Shown here: positions 1 to 6,087 of the stretch, in pieces
How the letters are laid out: every line of letters starts with the position of its first letter
Position numbering within the stretch: position 1 is the first letter of the stretch
NCBI GenBank assembly: GCA_945872375.1
Contig: CAMBYR010000118.1
Location: forward strand, 1 to 6,891
Source of the DNA: an uncultured Blautia sp.
GTDB lineage: Bacteria; Bacillota; Clostridia; Lachnospirales; Lachnospiraceae
Direction of reading: 5' to 3'
Length of the DNA stretch: 6,891 nucleotides
The notes under the pieces: generated by a model
The model's database searches: none
The model's input: only the letters and a program-made list of their open reading frames with translations
What the model was told of the DNA's origin: nothing
Position numbers and translations under genes: made by a program

Positions 1-543
1 ATTGCACTTCCCAGAATCCTTGGAACAGGCTATCCCGGTTCCCGGAATCCTCTGACATTCCTGGTTATTTTTGTTCTGGGCATGTGCTTTTCCCGGTATT
101 CCCTGTTTGAAAAGCTTGACCGGATCCGGATTCTTTCCAATGAAAAGGCAGATCAGTTTCTTCAGTTTTTTTTGGGGATCCTCCTTCTCCTGTTCACATT
201 CCGGATATATATGGTGCTTCCATGGAGTCAGCTCTGGGAAATTTCTTTTGGATTGTGTCCCCTGGTGCTGATCTGCTTCTGCCGAAAATACATCGTCATC
301 ATACCGGGACTTCAGAAGCTTCTGATGTTCCTTGGCAGGCATTCCATGAATATTTATCTGATTCACAATGTACTGAAAAACCGGTATCTGATGGATGTTC
401 TGTATCATTTCCGCCATTTCCTTCTGATTCCGCTGGTGCTTCTGATCATTTCCCTGATCGGATCCATCTGCATCGAATGGCTGAAAAAAATAACCGGCTA
501 TGACCGGTTCTTTCAGGCAATCCATCGAAGGATCATGAAATGA
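1..543 (+). CDS. Membrane acyltransferase 3 family protein, C-terminal part (5' end outside window)
   Basis: The reading frame is open from base 1 to a TGA at 541-543, giving 180 visible residues; the N-terminus lies outside the window. The fragment is strongly hydrophobic, with several membrane segments (about residues 18-30, 56-74, 85-97 and 139-158). It carries the late-helix signature GRHSMNIYLIH at residues 112-122, typical of the end of acyltransferase 3 (OafA/YrhL-like) proteins. Family members transfer acetyl or other acyl groups to extracytoplasmic sugars or polyols. The catalytic N-terminal region is not visible, so activity cannot be judged. It aligns along its length with the acyltransferase at 6088-6891: both have LPRILGTGY, a GRHSM-x-I helix and a terminal GYD followed by a basic tail. 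It is transcribed convergently with the minus-strand genes and ends just before a shared terminator. Donor and acceptor are unknown; a role on the polymer made here is inferred from context. Confidence 0.8.
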   Translation: MALPRILGTGYPGSRNPLTFLVIFVLGMCFSRYSLFEKLDRIRILSNEKADQFLQFFLGILLLLFTFRIYMVLPWSQLWEISFGLCPLVLICFCRKYIVIIPGLQKLLMFLGRHSMNIYLIHNVLKNRYLMDVLYHFRHFLLIPLVLLIISLIGSICIEWLKKITGYDRFFQAIHRRIMK

Positions 544-545
544 TT

Positions 546-572
546 GTAACTGTTCAGTGCCTTCACAGTTAC
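546..572. repeat. 8-bp perfect palindrome in the convergent spacer
   Basis: GTAACTGT at 546-553 is the exact reverse complement of ACAGTTAC at 565-572, with an 11-base loop. It starts two bases after the acyltransferase stop codon. There is no T-run directly after either arm, so it is not a good terminator by itself. It may be a copy of a dispersed intergenic palindromic element or an mRNA 3'-end stabiliser. Only one copy is visible in the window. Confidence 0.55.
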
Positions 573-574
573 GA

Positions 575-611
575 GCAAAAACAGACGGATCTTCCGGCCC
601 GTCTGTTTTGC
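575..611. terminator. Bidirectional intrinsic terminator between convergent genes
   Basis: The core stem is ACAGACGG (581-588) with CCGTCTGT (599-606) around a 10-base loop. It extends outward through A-run/T-run pairing (577-580 with 607-609) and a GC pair on each side (575-576 with 610-611), with one bulged A. The flanking T-run on the plus strand and the A-run (U-run when read on the minus strand) make it usable in both directions. It lies between the stop of the left acyltransferase (543) and the stop of the GT4 gene (626), where a shared terminator is expected. Confidence 0.85.
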
Positions 612-625
612 GTCAGTACTGTTTT

Positions 626-1807
626 CTATAAATTCTCCAGCATATTCTGCCATTTTTCCGCAACTGTTTTTTCAGAATACTTCTCCGCCTTTGCCACAGC
701 CTTCTCTCCCATCCTGTAACGAAGCTCATCGTCATGAGCAAGCTTCACCATGGCAGCCGCAAACTGATCCACATCATATTTCTCCACGATCAGTCCGTCT
801 TCTCCGTTGGTGATCAGCAGATCCACCGGCACGATATCAAAGGAAACTACCGGCATTCCCATCTCAAAAGCCTCAATGATCACCAGGCCCCAGCCCTCCC
901 ATCGGGAGGACAGCAGATAAACGGAGGATTCCAGATAATATTTCTGCACGTTATTGGTAACACCCACAAACTGCACGCGCTCCTGAAGCCCTGCCTTCCA
1001 CATTCTGTTAAATACAAGATTTCTCTGAGGGCCATCTCCGGCAATCACCAGCTTCCATTCGTCGTCCACCAGACAGAATTTCTGGAAAGCATCGATCAGA
1101 AGATCCAGCCCCTTGGCCTCCACAAACCTGGCGGCCACAAAAAACTGCTTCCGGGAAAGATCTGCTTTCTGCTCGCTTACAAAGCTGCGGGGATTGTCCA
1201 TGGCAGCACATTCCAGACCCAGTTTTTCCTGAAATTCCTCACGGTCATACTCATTTAATACCACATATCTGCTCAGCTTCGGGAAATACTTCTTCATGAT
1301 TTCCTCTTTTTTCCAGAACAGGATTCCCTTCTGGAGCACATAGGTGGAATAACAGTTATGCTGCCATCCGATCGTTTTCGCCTTCAGGCGATCCGCCACA
1401 AACGAAAGTGCCATGGCACATCCTGCCGTTGCAATGACCACATCGTAATCCCGGCTGTTAAAATGATCTGCCAGCTTCTGCTGAAGTTTTCTGGAAAAAA
1501 ATGCATTTTTCAAGAATTCCACACACCAGGAATGGTTAAAACAACCCGTTTTATTATTCAGTACACGGATCGCGCTTCTGAAATAACGTGACGGCGTATG
1601 AGCCCGGTCTGTATATGCCCCTTCCGGAACATAATCGATCCTGATACGCTCATCCAGGCCATACATCTCTCTGTTTTCCATGTCCGGCGTATCGTGGGTC
1701 ATGATGGTAATTTCATTATTTTCAATCAGTTCGTTCGCCAGAACAGTGATGACTCTCTTTGTTCCGCCCAGACGAAAAATACTGTTGGTCCATATACATA
1801 TTTTCAT
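626..1807 (-). CDS. GT4-family (GT-B fold) glycosyltransferase
   Basis: This 393-residue protein has the two-domain layout of retaining GT4 glycosyltransferases, which transfer a sugar from a nucleotide donor to a lipid-linked or polymer acceptor at the inner face of the membrane. The N-terminal domain opens with a strand and glycine loop (GGTKRV, residues 14-19). The C-terminal domain has FVAARFVEAKG (223-233), AGDGPQR (256-262) and the donor-binding E-x7-E motif at E304 and E312 in EGWGLVIIE, followed by GMPVVSFD. Length is normal for the family. The ATG at 1805-1807 is preceded by AGAAGGAA (1815-1822) at 7-base spacing, and the gene starts 15 bases after transferase B, so the two are very likely co-transcribed. 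A terminator follows at 575-611. The transferred sugar cannot be read from sequence; a role in decorating or extending the glycerol-phosphate polymer is inferred from neighbours. Confidence 0.9.
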   Translation of the reverse strand: MKICIWTNSIFRLGGTKRVITVLANELIENNEITIMTHDTPDMENREMYGLDERIRIDYVPEGAYTDRAHTPSRYFRSAIRVLNNKTGCFNHSWCVEFLKNAFFSRKLQQKLADHFNSRDYDVVIATAGCAMALSFVADRLKAKTIGWQHNCYSTYVLQKGILFWKKEEIMKKYFPKLSRYVVLNEYDREEFQEKLGLECAAMDNPRSFVSEQKADLSRKQFFVAARFVEAKGLDLLIDAFQKFCLVDDEWKLVIAGDGPQRNLVFNRMWKAGLQERVQFVGVTNNVQKYYLESSVYLLSSRWEGWGLVIIEAFEMGMPVVSFDIVPVDLLITNGEDGLIVEKYDVDQFAAAMVKLAHDDELRYRMGEKAVAKAEKYSEKTVAEKWQNMLENL

Positions 1808-1822
1808 TTCTCTGTTCCTTCT

Positions 1823-3109
1823 CTATCTGACAATTCCAAAATGATCCAGGATTCTTCTGCAGTAGTCATCCGTCCGATTATGTGTTTCACTCATAATAGC
1901 TTCTCTCTGCTCTTTTCCCGAATCGATTCCCTGATTTACATGAGCAAAGAATTCCTTCAGCTCTTCCAGCCTGTAAATATGCTCACCCGGCATATATTTT
2001 CTTGGATCTTCAAAAGCAAAACCCCGCGTTTTCGCATAATCATCCATGCTTTCCAGCGTAAACGCAATCGGCTTTTCCACCAGAAGGTAATCCACTGCTG
2101 CCGAAGAAAAGTCCGTGATCAGCGCATCCGTCCGCGCGATCAGCTCATACAGCTGAATATCCATTTTATTCAAAAGATCATCATCCAGGTAAAAGACATG
2201 GGGATTTTTCTGTACGTCGGCTGCCTCCTTGGGCGTTCTTCCGATTCTGTGACGCTTAATGATCAGATTCACGTCGGCCTCTGCACACATCTCCTCCAGA
2301 ACATCAAGATCCAGAACAGAGTTGATCAGCGGCAGTCCGATAATGGAAGGAATGGGGTTTTTGTAATAAATCAGATCCTTTGACTGAATAAAGGTAGGCA
2401 TCCAGAGGATATTTTTTCTTGGCTTCTCGCTGAGGGAAGCAAAATATGTATCCACATTGGGATTCTGTTTTTTATAAAGATCATAGCGTGGATAGCCAAT
2501 CGGAAGCACCTGCTCTCTGGAACATCCAAAAAATTCGGCCTTCGTGTCAATGAAGACATTGCCCGGAACCAAACAGTAATCAAAAATATTCTGATAACCG
2601 GGCGCCCTTCGGGATGCCTTATAGCCGCACCCATGCCAGAGATTTACATAAATCTGGTCGTCCAGCTTTTTTTCCACCCAGCGGAAGACATGCGTAAACA
2701 ATACATATTTCGCTGTCAGAGAATAAAAATATGCCCTTATGGTTCTCTGCCTGTGATATTTTCCGATGCTCTGGACAAATTTCACGTTTTTCGTCTGGTA
2801 CTTTTTGTATAAGGAAGGATCTTCCACCAGCCACACGATCTGGTATTTATCCGTATATCCATGCTCCACCATATATTCGCAAAGGACACGGCCGTTGTCT
2901 GCATAGTCCGGCTTGGTTTCCAGAACGATCCGATTCGGTTTCGCCTTACGGATCACTTTCTTTAATAACCATATCTGAGGACACTGCAGCACGCGATACA
3001 ACCCGTAAGATACTCCCATGCGCAAAGCCTGATCTTCTCCGTAAAGCTGAACCAGCTTAGTGTATCTTGCCCGAAGTCTCTTTTTTATCGATAGGTATAA
3101 TTTCCTCAT
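1823..3109 (-). CDS. CDP-glycerol glycerophosphotransferase (TagB/TagF-like), copy B
   Basis: This 428-residue protein is a member of the CDP-glycerol:poly(glycerophosphate) glycerophosphotransferase family (Pfam Glyphos_transf). Family enzymes add glycerol-phosphate (sometimes ribitol-phosphate) from the CDP-alditol to a lipid-linked acceptor at the cytoplasmic membrane face. Visible landmarks are ADNGRVLCEYM (about 70-80), the first conserved His in NLWHGCGYK (156-164, H159), GYPRYD (205-210), the second conserved His in KRH (285-287, H287) and ITDFSSAAVDYLL (331-343). The length fits single-domain TagB-like proteins, not the longer TagF polymerases. It is a clear paralog of the protein at 3672-4943. 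The usual Pro after the second His is Arg (R288) here. The ATG at 3107-3109 has a GAAGGGA ribosome site at 3115-3121. It is the first gene after the promoter at 3207-3235 and is followed 15 bases on by the GT4 gene. Primase and polymerase roles cannot be separated from sequence. Confidence 0.9.
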   Translation of the reverse strand: MRKLYLSIKKRLRARYTKLVQLYGEDQALRMGVSYGLYRVLQCPQIWLLKKVIRKAKPNRIVLETKPDYADNGRVLCEYMVEHGYTDKYQIVWLVEDPSLYKKYQTKNVKFVQSIGKYHRQRTIRAYFYSLTAKYVLFTHVFRWVEKKLDDQIYVNLWHGCGYKASRRAPGYQNIFDYCLVPGNVFIDTKAEFFGCSREQVLPIGYPRYDLYKKQNPNVDTYFASLSEKPRKNILWMPTFIQSKDLIYYKNPIPSIIGLPLINSVLDLDVLEEMCAEADVNLIIKRHRIGRTPKEAADVQKNPHVFYLDDDLLNKMDIQLYELIARTDALITDFSSAAVDYLLVEKPIAFTLESMDDYAKTRGFAFEDPRKYMPGEHIYRLEELKEFFAHVNQGIDSGKEQREAIMSETHNRTDDYCRRILDHFGIVR

Positions 3110-3132
3110 TTCTATCCCTTCATCACTGCAAT

Positions 3133-3176
3133 AAAAAGCTTGTAATAATTCTATTTTTAAATTATTACAAGTTTTT
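3133..3176 (-). terminator. AT-rich terminator-like hairpin in the leader of transferase B (candidate attenuator)
   Basis: CTTGTAATAATT (3139-3150) is the exact reverse complement of AATTATTACAAG (3160-3171), with a 9-base loop. An A5 run (3133-3137) and a T5 run (3172-3176) extend the pairing past one bulged base (3138). Read on the minus strand this is a 12-bp stem plus a run of five U, an intrinsic terminator shape, though the stem has only two GC pairs. It lies downstream of the promoter at 3207-3235 and 23 bases before the transferase B start. It can therefore act on transcripts from that promoter as well as on read-through from the tagD-like gene. Confidence 0.7.
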
Positions 3177-3206
3177 CTTTTTCTCTAATATTTACTTAAC
3201 AATATT

Positions 3207-3235
3207 ATCATAAAATAGAACAGTACAGATGTCAA
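3207..3235 (-). promoter_or_regulatory. Near-consensus sigma-A promoter driving transferase B and the GT4 gene
   Basis: Read on the minus strand, a perfect TTGACA -35 box (3230-3235) is followed by a 17-base spacer and TATGAT as the -10 box (3207-3212), one mismatch from TATAAT. The predicted start of transcription is near 3200, giving a leader of about 90 bases before the ATG at 3109. The -35 box begins at the base directly after the TAG stop of the tagD-like gene (3236-3238), so the promoter uses all the available space outside the coding sequence. The region is distinctly AT-rich relative to the genes around it. Confidence 0.85.
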
Positions 3236-3652
3236 CTAGAAATCCTTTAATTTTTCCCGAAGCATCGTTGATGAGGTATCCTTTGTATAAGGAAGGAACA
3301 CCAGCCGGACTCCCAGCTCTTTCATATCCTCTCCGGTTTTTTCCCATCGTGCATTTCCCTTCCAGTCATCACCGATGTAGATCTCATCAAAACGAACCTG
3401 ATTCCAGATTTCCTTCTTATCCAGAGTGCTGGTGATCACCACCTCATCCACGTATTTTATGGCACGGATAATTTCCGCCCTCTCCTTTACCGGGACAATC
3501 GGTCTTTTTTTCTTGTAAGATTCTACCAGAACATCATCATTGACCCCCACTACCAGATAGTCACAATGGCGCTTTGCATTTTTGATCAGATTCAGATGTC
3601 CGATATGAAACATATCAAATGTTCCCTGCGTGTATCCTATCACTTTCGACAT
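3236..3652 (-). CDS. tagD: Glycerol-3-phosphate cytidylyltransferase (TagD-like)
   Basis: This 138-residue nucleotidyltransferase is predicted to make CDP-glycerol from CTP and glycerol-3-phosphate in the cytosol, supplying the two transferases beside it. It has the cytidylyltransferase signature GTFDMFHIGH (residues 10-19, with the HxGH pair H16 and H19), YVDEV (67-71), GDDWKG (94-99), a motif strongly associated with TagD, and TSST near the C-terminus (126-129), matching the ISTT region of the family. Length is close to the roughly 130 residues usual for TagD. The ATG at 3650-3652 is chosen because GGAGGGA (3659-3665) sits 6 bases upstream. An in-frame start at 3697 would add 15 residues overlapping the upstream gene and lacking family similarity. 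It begins 19 bases after the stop of transferase A. Related cytidylyltransferases use other phospho-alcohols, but GDDWKG and the neighbours favour glycerol-3-phosphate. Confidence 0.88.
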   Translation of the reverse strand: MSKVIGYTQGTFDMFHIGHLNLIKNAKRHCDYLVVGVNDDVLVESYKKKRPIVPVKERAEIIRAIKYVDEVVITSTLDKKEIWNQVRFDEIYIGDDWKGNARWEKTGEDMKELGVRLVFLPYTKDTSSTMLREKLKDF

Positions 3653-3658
3653 GAACAA

Positions 3659-3665
3659 TCCCTCC
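3659..3665 (-). promoter_or_regulatory. Ribosome binding site that fixes the tagD-like start
   Basis: Read on the minus strand this is GGAGGGA, 6 bases before the ATG at 3650-3652. It supports the shorter 138-residue product beginning MSKVIGYTQGTFD over the longer reading from 3697. Confidence 0.8.
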
Positions 3666-3671
3666 GCATTC

Positions 3672-4943
3672 TTACTTGATTCCAAAACGGTCTGCAATCC
3701 TTCTGCAGTAACAGTCTGTCACCTGGTGCATGGCCGGCATCAGTCCCCGCCGCTCTTCCCGGAACAGATCCTTCTCTTCTGCCACATGCCCCAGAAACGC
3801 CGCGATATCTTTATAATCATACAGTTTCTCTCCGGGCATATACTGCAGCGGATCTTCAAATACAAATCCTCTTTTTTCCTTATATTGTGCGTAATCGGAC
3901 AGCACAAATCCTATGGGCCGATCCAGAAGCATAAAATCCACTGCCGCAGACGAATAATCCGTCAGAAGGGCATCGCAGACGCCCAGAAGCTGATACAAAC
4001 GGATATCCGCCCTGTCGAGCTTCTCTTCGGAAAGAAACCGGATATTGGAATCATCCCTGCTCCGATTCCATACGGACTGAAGAGGATGCTTTTTGATGAT
4101 CAGAAGCATCTCCCGTTTTTTCAGTTCCTCATTCAGCTGCTTTAATTCCTCTTCGGATTCGATTCCCGGAAGGCTGCAGGAAAATTCAATTTCTCCTTCC
4201 TGATACGCGATGATTTTACTCTGCCGGAAGGTGGGCAGCCAGATCACTGTTTTTCCTCTGCCCTCCCATTGAAACAGAAGCGTCATGATCTCTTTCCGTG
4301 ATTTACCCGGGTTCATCATCCAGTCATACCGGGGATATCCCAACGGCAGAATCTTTTCCACCGGACAATGCCAGAAGTCTTTCTTTGCTTCTGCAAAAAG
4401 AGGACCCGGCACCAGTGCGTAATCAAACCGGTCCGAAGCAGTGCTTCGAAAAAGCTCTTTTTTCTGAATTCCTGCCCCTTTATATCCGCACCCATGCCAC
4501 AGATTTACCGTAATCTGTCCAGGACAGTGAAACCTGTTCAGATCCGCATTATAGTGCGTAAAAAAGAAATACTTCGCCGTGGCTCCATAATAATAGGCCA
4601 GCGGACTGTTCCAGCCATATCTGTTTTCCGCCGTCACAAATCTTACATTTTTCTGTTTATAATTCCGAAAGCGTTTCTTCTCAGAGACCACCCAGATGAT
4701 CTGATATTTTTCGGTATAGCCATTTTTTACCAGATATTCATACAATGCTCTGGTGTTATCCGAATAATCCATCATCATCCTGTTTTTCAAAACGATCCTC
4801 GTCGGGCAGACAGAGGCAAACCGGGCTGTGACCGGTCCGATGGTCCGCATCTCGATTTCTGACAGAAGGCGCCCCAGATAATAGCCGGCGCCCTTCAGGA
4901 TGCCCTCTTCTCTGAATTTCTGAATGATTGCTTTTCTGTTCAA
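3672..4943 (-). CDS. CDP-glycerol glycerophosphotransferase (TagB/TagF-like), copy A
   Basis: This 423-residue member of the Glyphos_transf family is paralogous to the protein at 1823-3109 and is predicted to transfer glycerol-phosphate from CDP-glycerol to a membrane-linked acceptor. Landmarks are YSDNTRALYEYLVKNGYT (60-77), NLWHGCGYK (147-155, first conserved His H150), GYPRYD (202-207), LIIKKHP (281-287, second conserved His H286 with the usual Pro) and LLTDYSSAAVDFML (326-339). The late motif RGFVFEDPLQYMPGE (358-372) is also shared with copy B. It starts with TTG at 4941-4943: an AAGAGGA ribosome site lies 7 bases upstream, and an in-frame stop at 4956-4958 rules out anything longer. The tagD-like gene follows 19 bases after its stop, placing substrate synthesis and use in one transcript. 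Two such enzymes in one locus fit a primer/polymerase pair, or two acceptors, but which is which is unknown. Confidence 0.9.
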   Translation of the reverse strand: MNRKAIIQKFREEGILKGAGYYLGRLLSEIEMRTIGPVTARFASVCPTRIVLKNRMMMDYSDNTRALYEYLVKNGYTEKYQIIWVVSEKKRFRNYKQKNVRFVTAENRYGWNSPLAYYYGATAKYFFFTHYNADLNRFHCPGQITVNLWHGCGYKGAGIQKKELFRSTASDRFDYALVPGPLFAEAKKDFWHCPVEKILPLGYPRYDWMMNPGKSRKEIMTLLFQWEGRGKTVIWLPTFRQSKIIAYQEGEIEFSCSLPGIESEEELKQLNEELKKREMLLIIKKHPLQSVWNRSRDDSNIRFLSEEKLDRADIRLYQLLGVCDALLTDYSSAAVDFMLLDRPIGFVLSDYAQYKEKRGFVFEDPLQYMPGEKLYDYKDIAAFLGHVAEEKDLFREERRGLMPAMHQVTDCYCRRIADRFGIK

Positions 4944-4950
4944 TATTATT

Positions 4951-4957
4951 TCCTCTT
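4951..4957 (-). promoter_or_regulatory. Ribosome binding site supporting the TTG start of transferase A
   Basis: Read on the minus strand this is AAGAGGA, 7 bases upstream of TTG at 4941-4943. No ATG or GTG in the same frame is available before the upstream in-frame stop (4956-4958), so the non-ATG start rests on this site. Confidence 0.75.
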
Positions 4958-4996
4958 AACCGGCATTCCGGCAGCACATATTCCCTGTCGTTCATC

Positions 4997-5036
4997 ATCG
5001 GCTAACTCACGACTAAAGTCACGAGAATGCGCCGAT
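4997..5036 (-). other. Two-part hairpin between the Stealth and transferase A genes
   Basis: The outer arms ATCGGC (4997-5002) and GCCGAT (5031-5036) are exact complements. Inside lies CTCACGACTAAAGTCACGAG (5006-5025). Read as minus-strand RNA it pairs as CUCGUGAC / GUCGUGAG around a UUUA loop, including two G-U wobble pairs. On the plus strand the same positions would be A-C mismatches, so the fully paired inner stem forms only in the sense RNA of the flanking genes. It begins at the last base of the Stealth stop codon. There is no U-run after it, so it is unlikely to be a simple terminator. It could be an RNA processing or stability element, or the remnant end of a small mobile element with terminal hairpins. 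Confidence 0.55.
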
Positions 5037-6028
5037 TATTTTTCAAAAGAGGAGCTCTCAGGCAATATTTTCCGGAACGCATCCAGGAACCTCTTCCTGC
5101 GCTCCTCAAAGTCCTGAAGTTCATCCTCATCATTCAGACAGATGGTCTTACAATCCTGCTTTTCCAGGGCCTTCAGGATTTTTTCATCATCTTTTCCGAT
5201 TATACAAAACCTGCCTGTTTTCGGTGACTGCGGAACAAATTTCCCTTCCATATACTGCCAGTATTTCATCACGTACTGATTCACATCAGATGCCGACCGG
5301 AATTTATGGCGGCATACGATATCCAGCCGCTCTCCTTCCTCCTGCCAGAGCCTTTCAAAGGTCTCTTTCAGAAACGGACTGGGCTGATGGGTAAATTTAA
5401 AGCCTGAAAACTCCCGATACGGCAGCATCAGAAGATTTCGCAGGGCCATCATTCCATAAGCCGGACTGAACCATTTTCCCGGATATCTCCGAATCTGCTC
5501 ATGCTTCTGATAATGCATGTTGACCAGTGCCGAATCATTCATCAGAATATGGGCAAACGGATTTTCATAGCGATCCTGGGCCAGCGCCGTCTCGATACAG
5601 CAGTCCCTGGGAAGTCCCTTCACAAAAAAATCCTCCGGTTTCACCGGCTGCAAAAGAAACATATCATCGTTAAAATATACGAACTGCTCTGCAAGCCCTT
5701 CTATTCTGTGAAAATTCAGTTCAATTGTATGACTGTTGAATGTAGGAAGATATTCCGGCTTCAGGTAATCCTCATGCCGGACGATCCTCAGCTTTTCGTG
5801 ATCGGTATTCAGCCACGCCGGAACATGCCCCCAGGTCACAAACCAGATGCGATTTACCCAGGGGGCAAATTTCTCCACACTCCGAAACCAGTAGGGAAGC
5901 ATTCCCCAGTCCCGGTAGCGGCTTTCGTTGGAATCTGTATCCTTCTCCGGATTGTATTTCCAAAATTCCCGTTTCCAGTTTTCATCATTTCCATCTACCC
6001 AGGGAATCACAAAATCTATTTTTTCCAT
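5036..6028 (-). CDS. Stealth-family sugar-phosphate transferase (capsular polysaccharide phosphotransferase-like)
   Basis: This 330-residue protein shows all four conserved Stealth regions in order: CR1 IDFVIPWVDGND (4-15); CR2 from RDWGMLPYWFRSVEKFAPWV (39-58) through FNSHTIELNFHRI (97-109) to YFNDDMFL (118-125); CR3 FTHQPSPFLKETFERLW (212-228); and CR4 FRSASDVNQYVMKYW (243-257). Family members, related to the catalytic subunit of eukaryotic GlcNAc-1-phosphotransferase, transfer a hexose-1-phosphate from a nucleotide sugar to make phosphodiester-linked glycans. No signal peptide or membrane segment is evident, so it probably works at the cytoplasmic side. The ATG at 6026-6028 has AGGAGT at 6034-6039. 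It lies 59 bases after the acyltransferase and 92 bases before transferase A, in the same direction, so co-transcription is likely though not certain. The C-terminal stretch (about 270-330) is charged and poorly matched to family motifs. The sugar is not predictable. Confidence 0.92.
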   Translation of the reverse strand: MEKIDFVIPWVDGNDENWKREFWKYNPEKDTDSNESRYRDWGMLPYWFRSVEKFAPWVNRIWFVTWGHVPAWLNTDHEKLRIVRHEDYLKPEYLPTFNSHTIELNFHRIEGLAEQFVYFNDDMFLLQPVKPEDFFVKGLPRDCCIETALAQDRYENPFAHILMNDSALVNMHYQKHEQIRRYPGKWFSPAYGMMALRNLLMLPYREFSGFKFTHQPSPFLKETFERLWQEEGERLDIVCRHKFRSASDVNQYVMKYWQYMEGKFVPQSPKTGRFCIIGKDDEKILKALEKQDCKTICLNDEDELQDFEERRKRFLDAFRKILPESSSFEK

Positions 6029-6087
6029 ATTTTACTCCTGGCAACATTATTATAAATCGCACGGTCCGCACAGGCAGACGCTTTCCT

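Noticed and set aside
1598..2383. Long open frame on the plus strand (261 codons) across the transferase B / GT4 junction
   Set aside because: It is antisense to two clear family genes, spans their boundary, has no ribosome binding site or recognisable motif, and its protein looks like a compositional shadow.
3653..3697. Longer N-terminus for the tagD-like protein (start at 3697)
   Set aside because: The extra 15 residues overlap the end of transferase A and precede an excellent GGAGGGA-ATG arrangement. The family begins close to the catalytic motif, as in the shorter form.
4960..4971. Small CCGG-CATT-CCGG hairpin just upstream of the transferase A ribosome binding site
   Set aside because: The stem is only 4 bp (5 with a wobble) and there is no sign of an alternative structure; too short to claim regulation.
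4756..4998. Minus-strand open frame starting with ATG at 4996-4998, upstream of transferase A
   Set aside because: It is in a different frame from transferase A, overlaps its coding region heavily and encodes a low-complexity charged peptide with no family features. The TTG start at 4941-4943 with AAGAGGA explains the region better.
6049..6054. TATAAT on the minus strand just upstream of the Stealth gene, as a possible promoter
   Set aside because: No -35-like sequence lies at the right distance (the region 17 bases upstream reads CTGCCT), and there is no extended -10. It would start transcription only about a dozen bases before the ATG. More likely chance in an AT-rich spacer.
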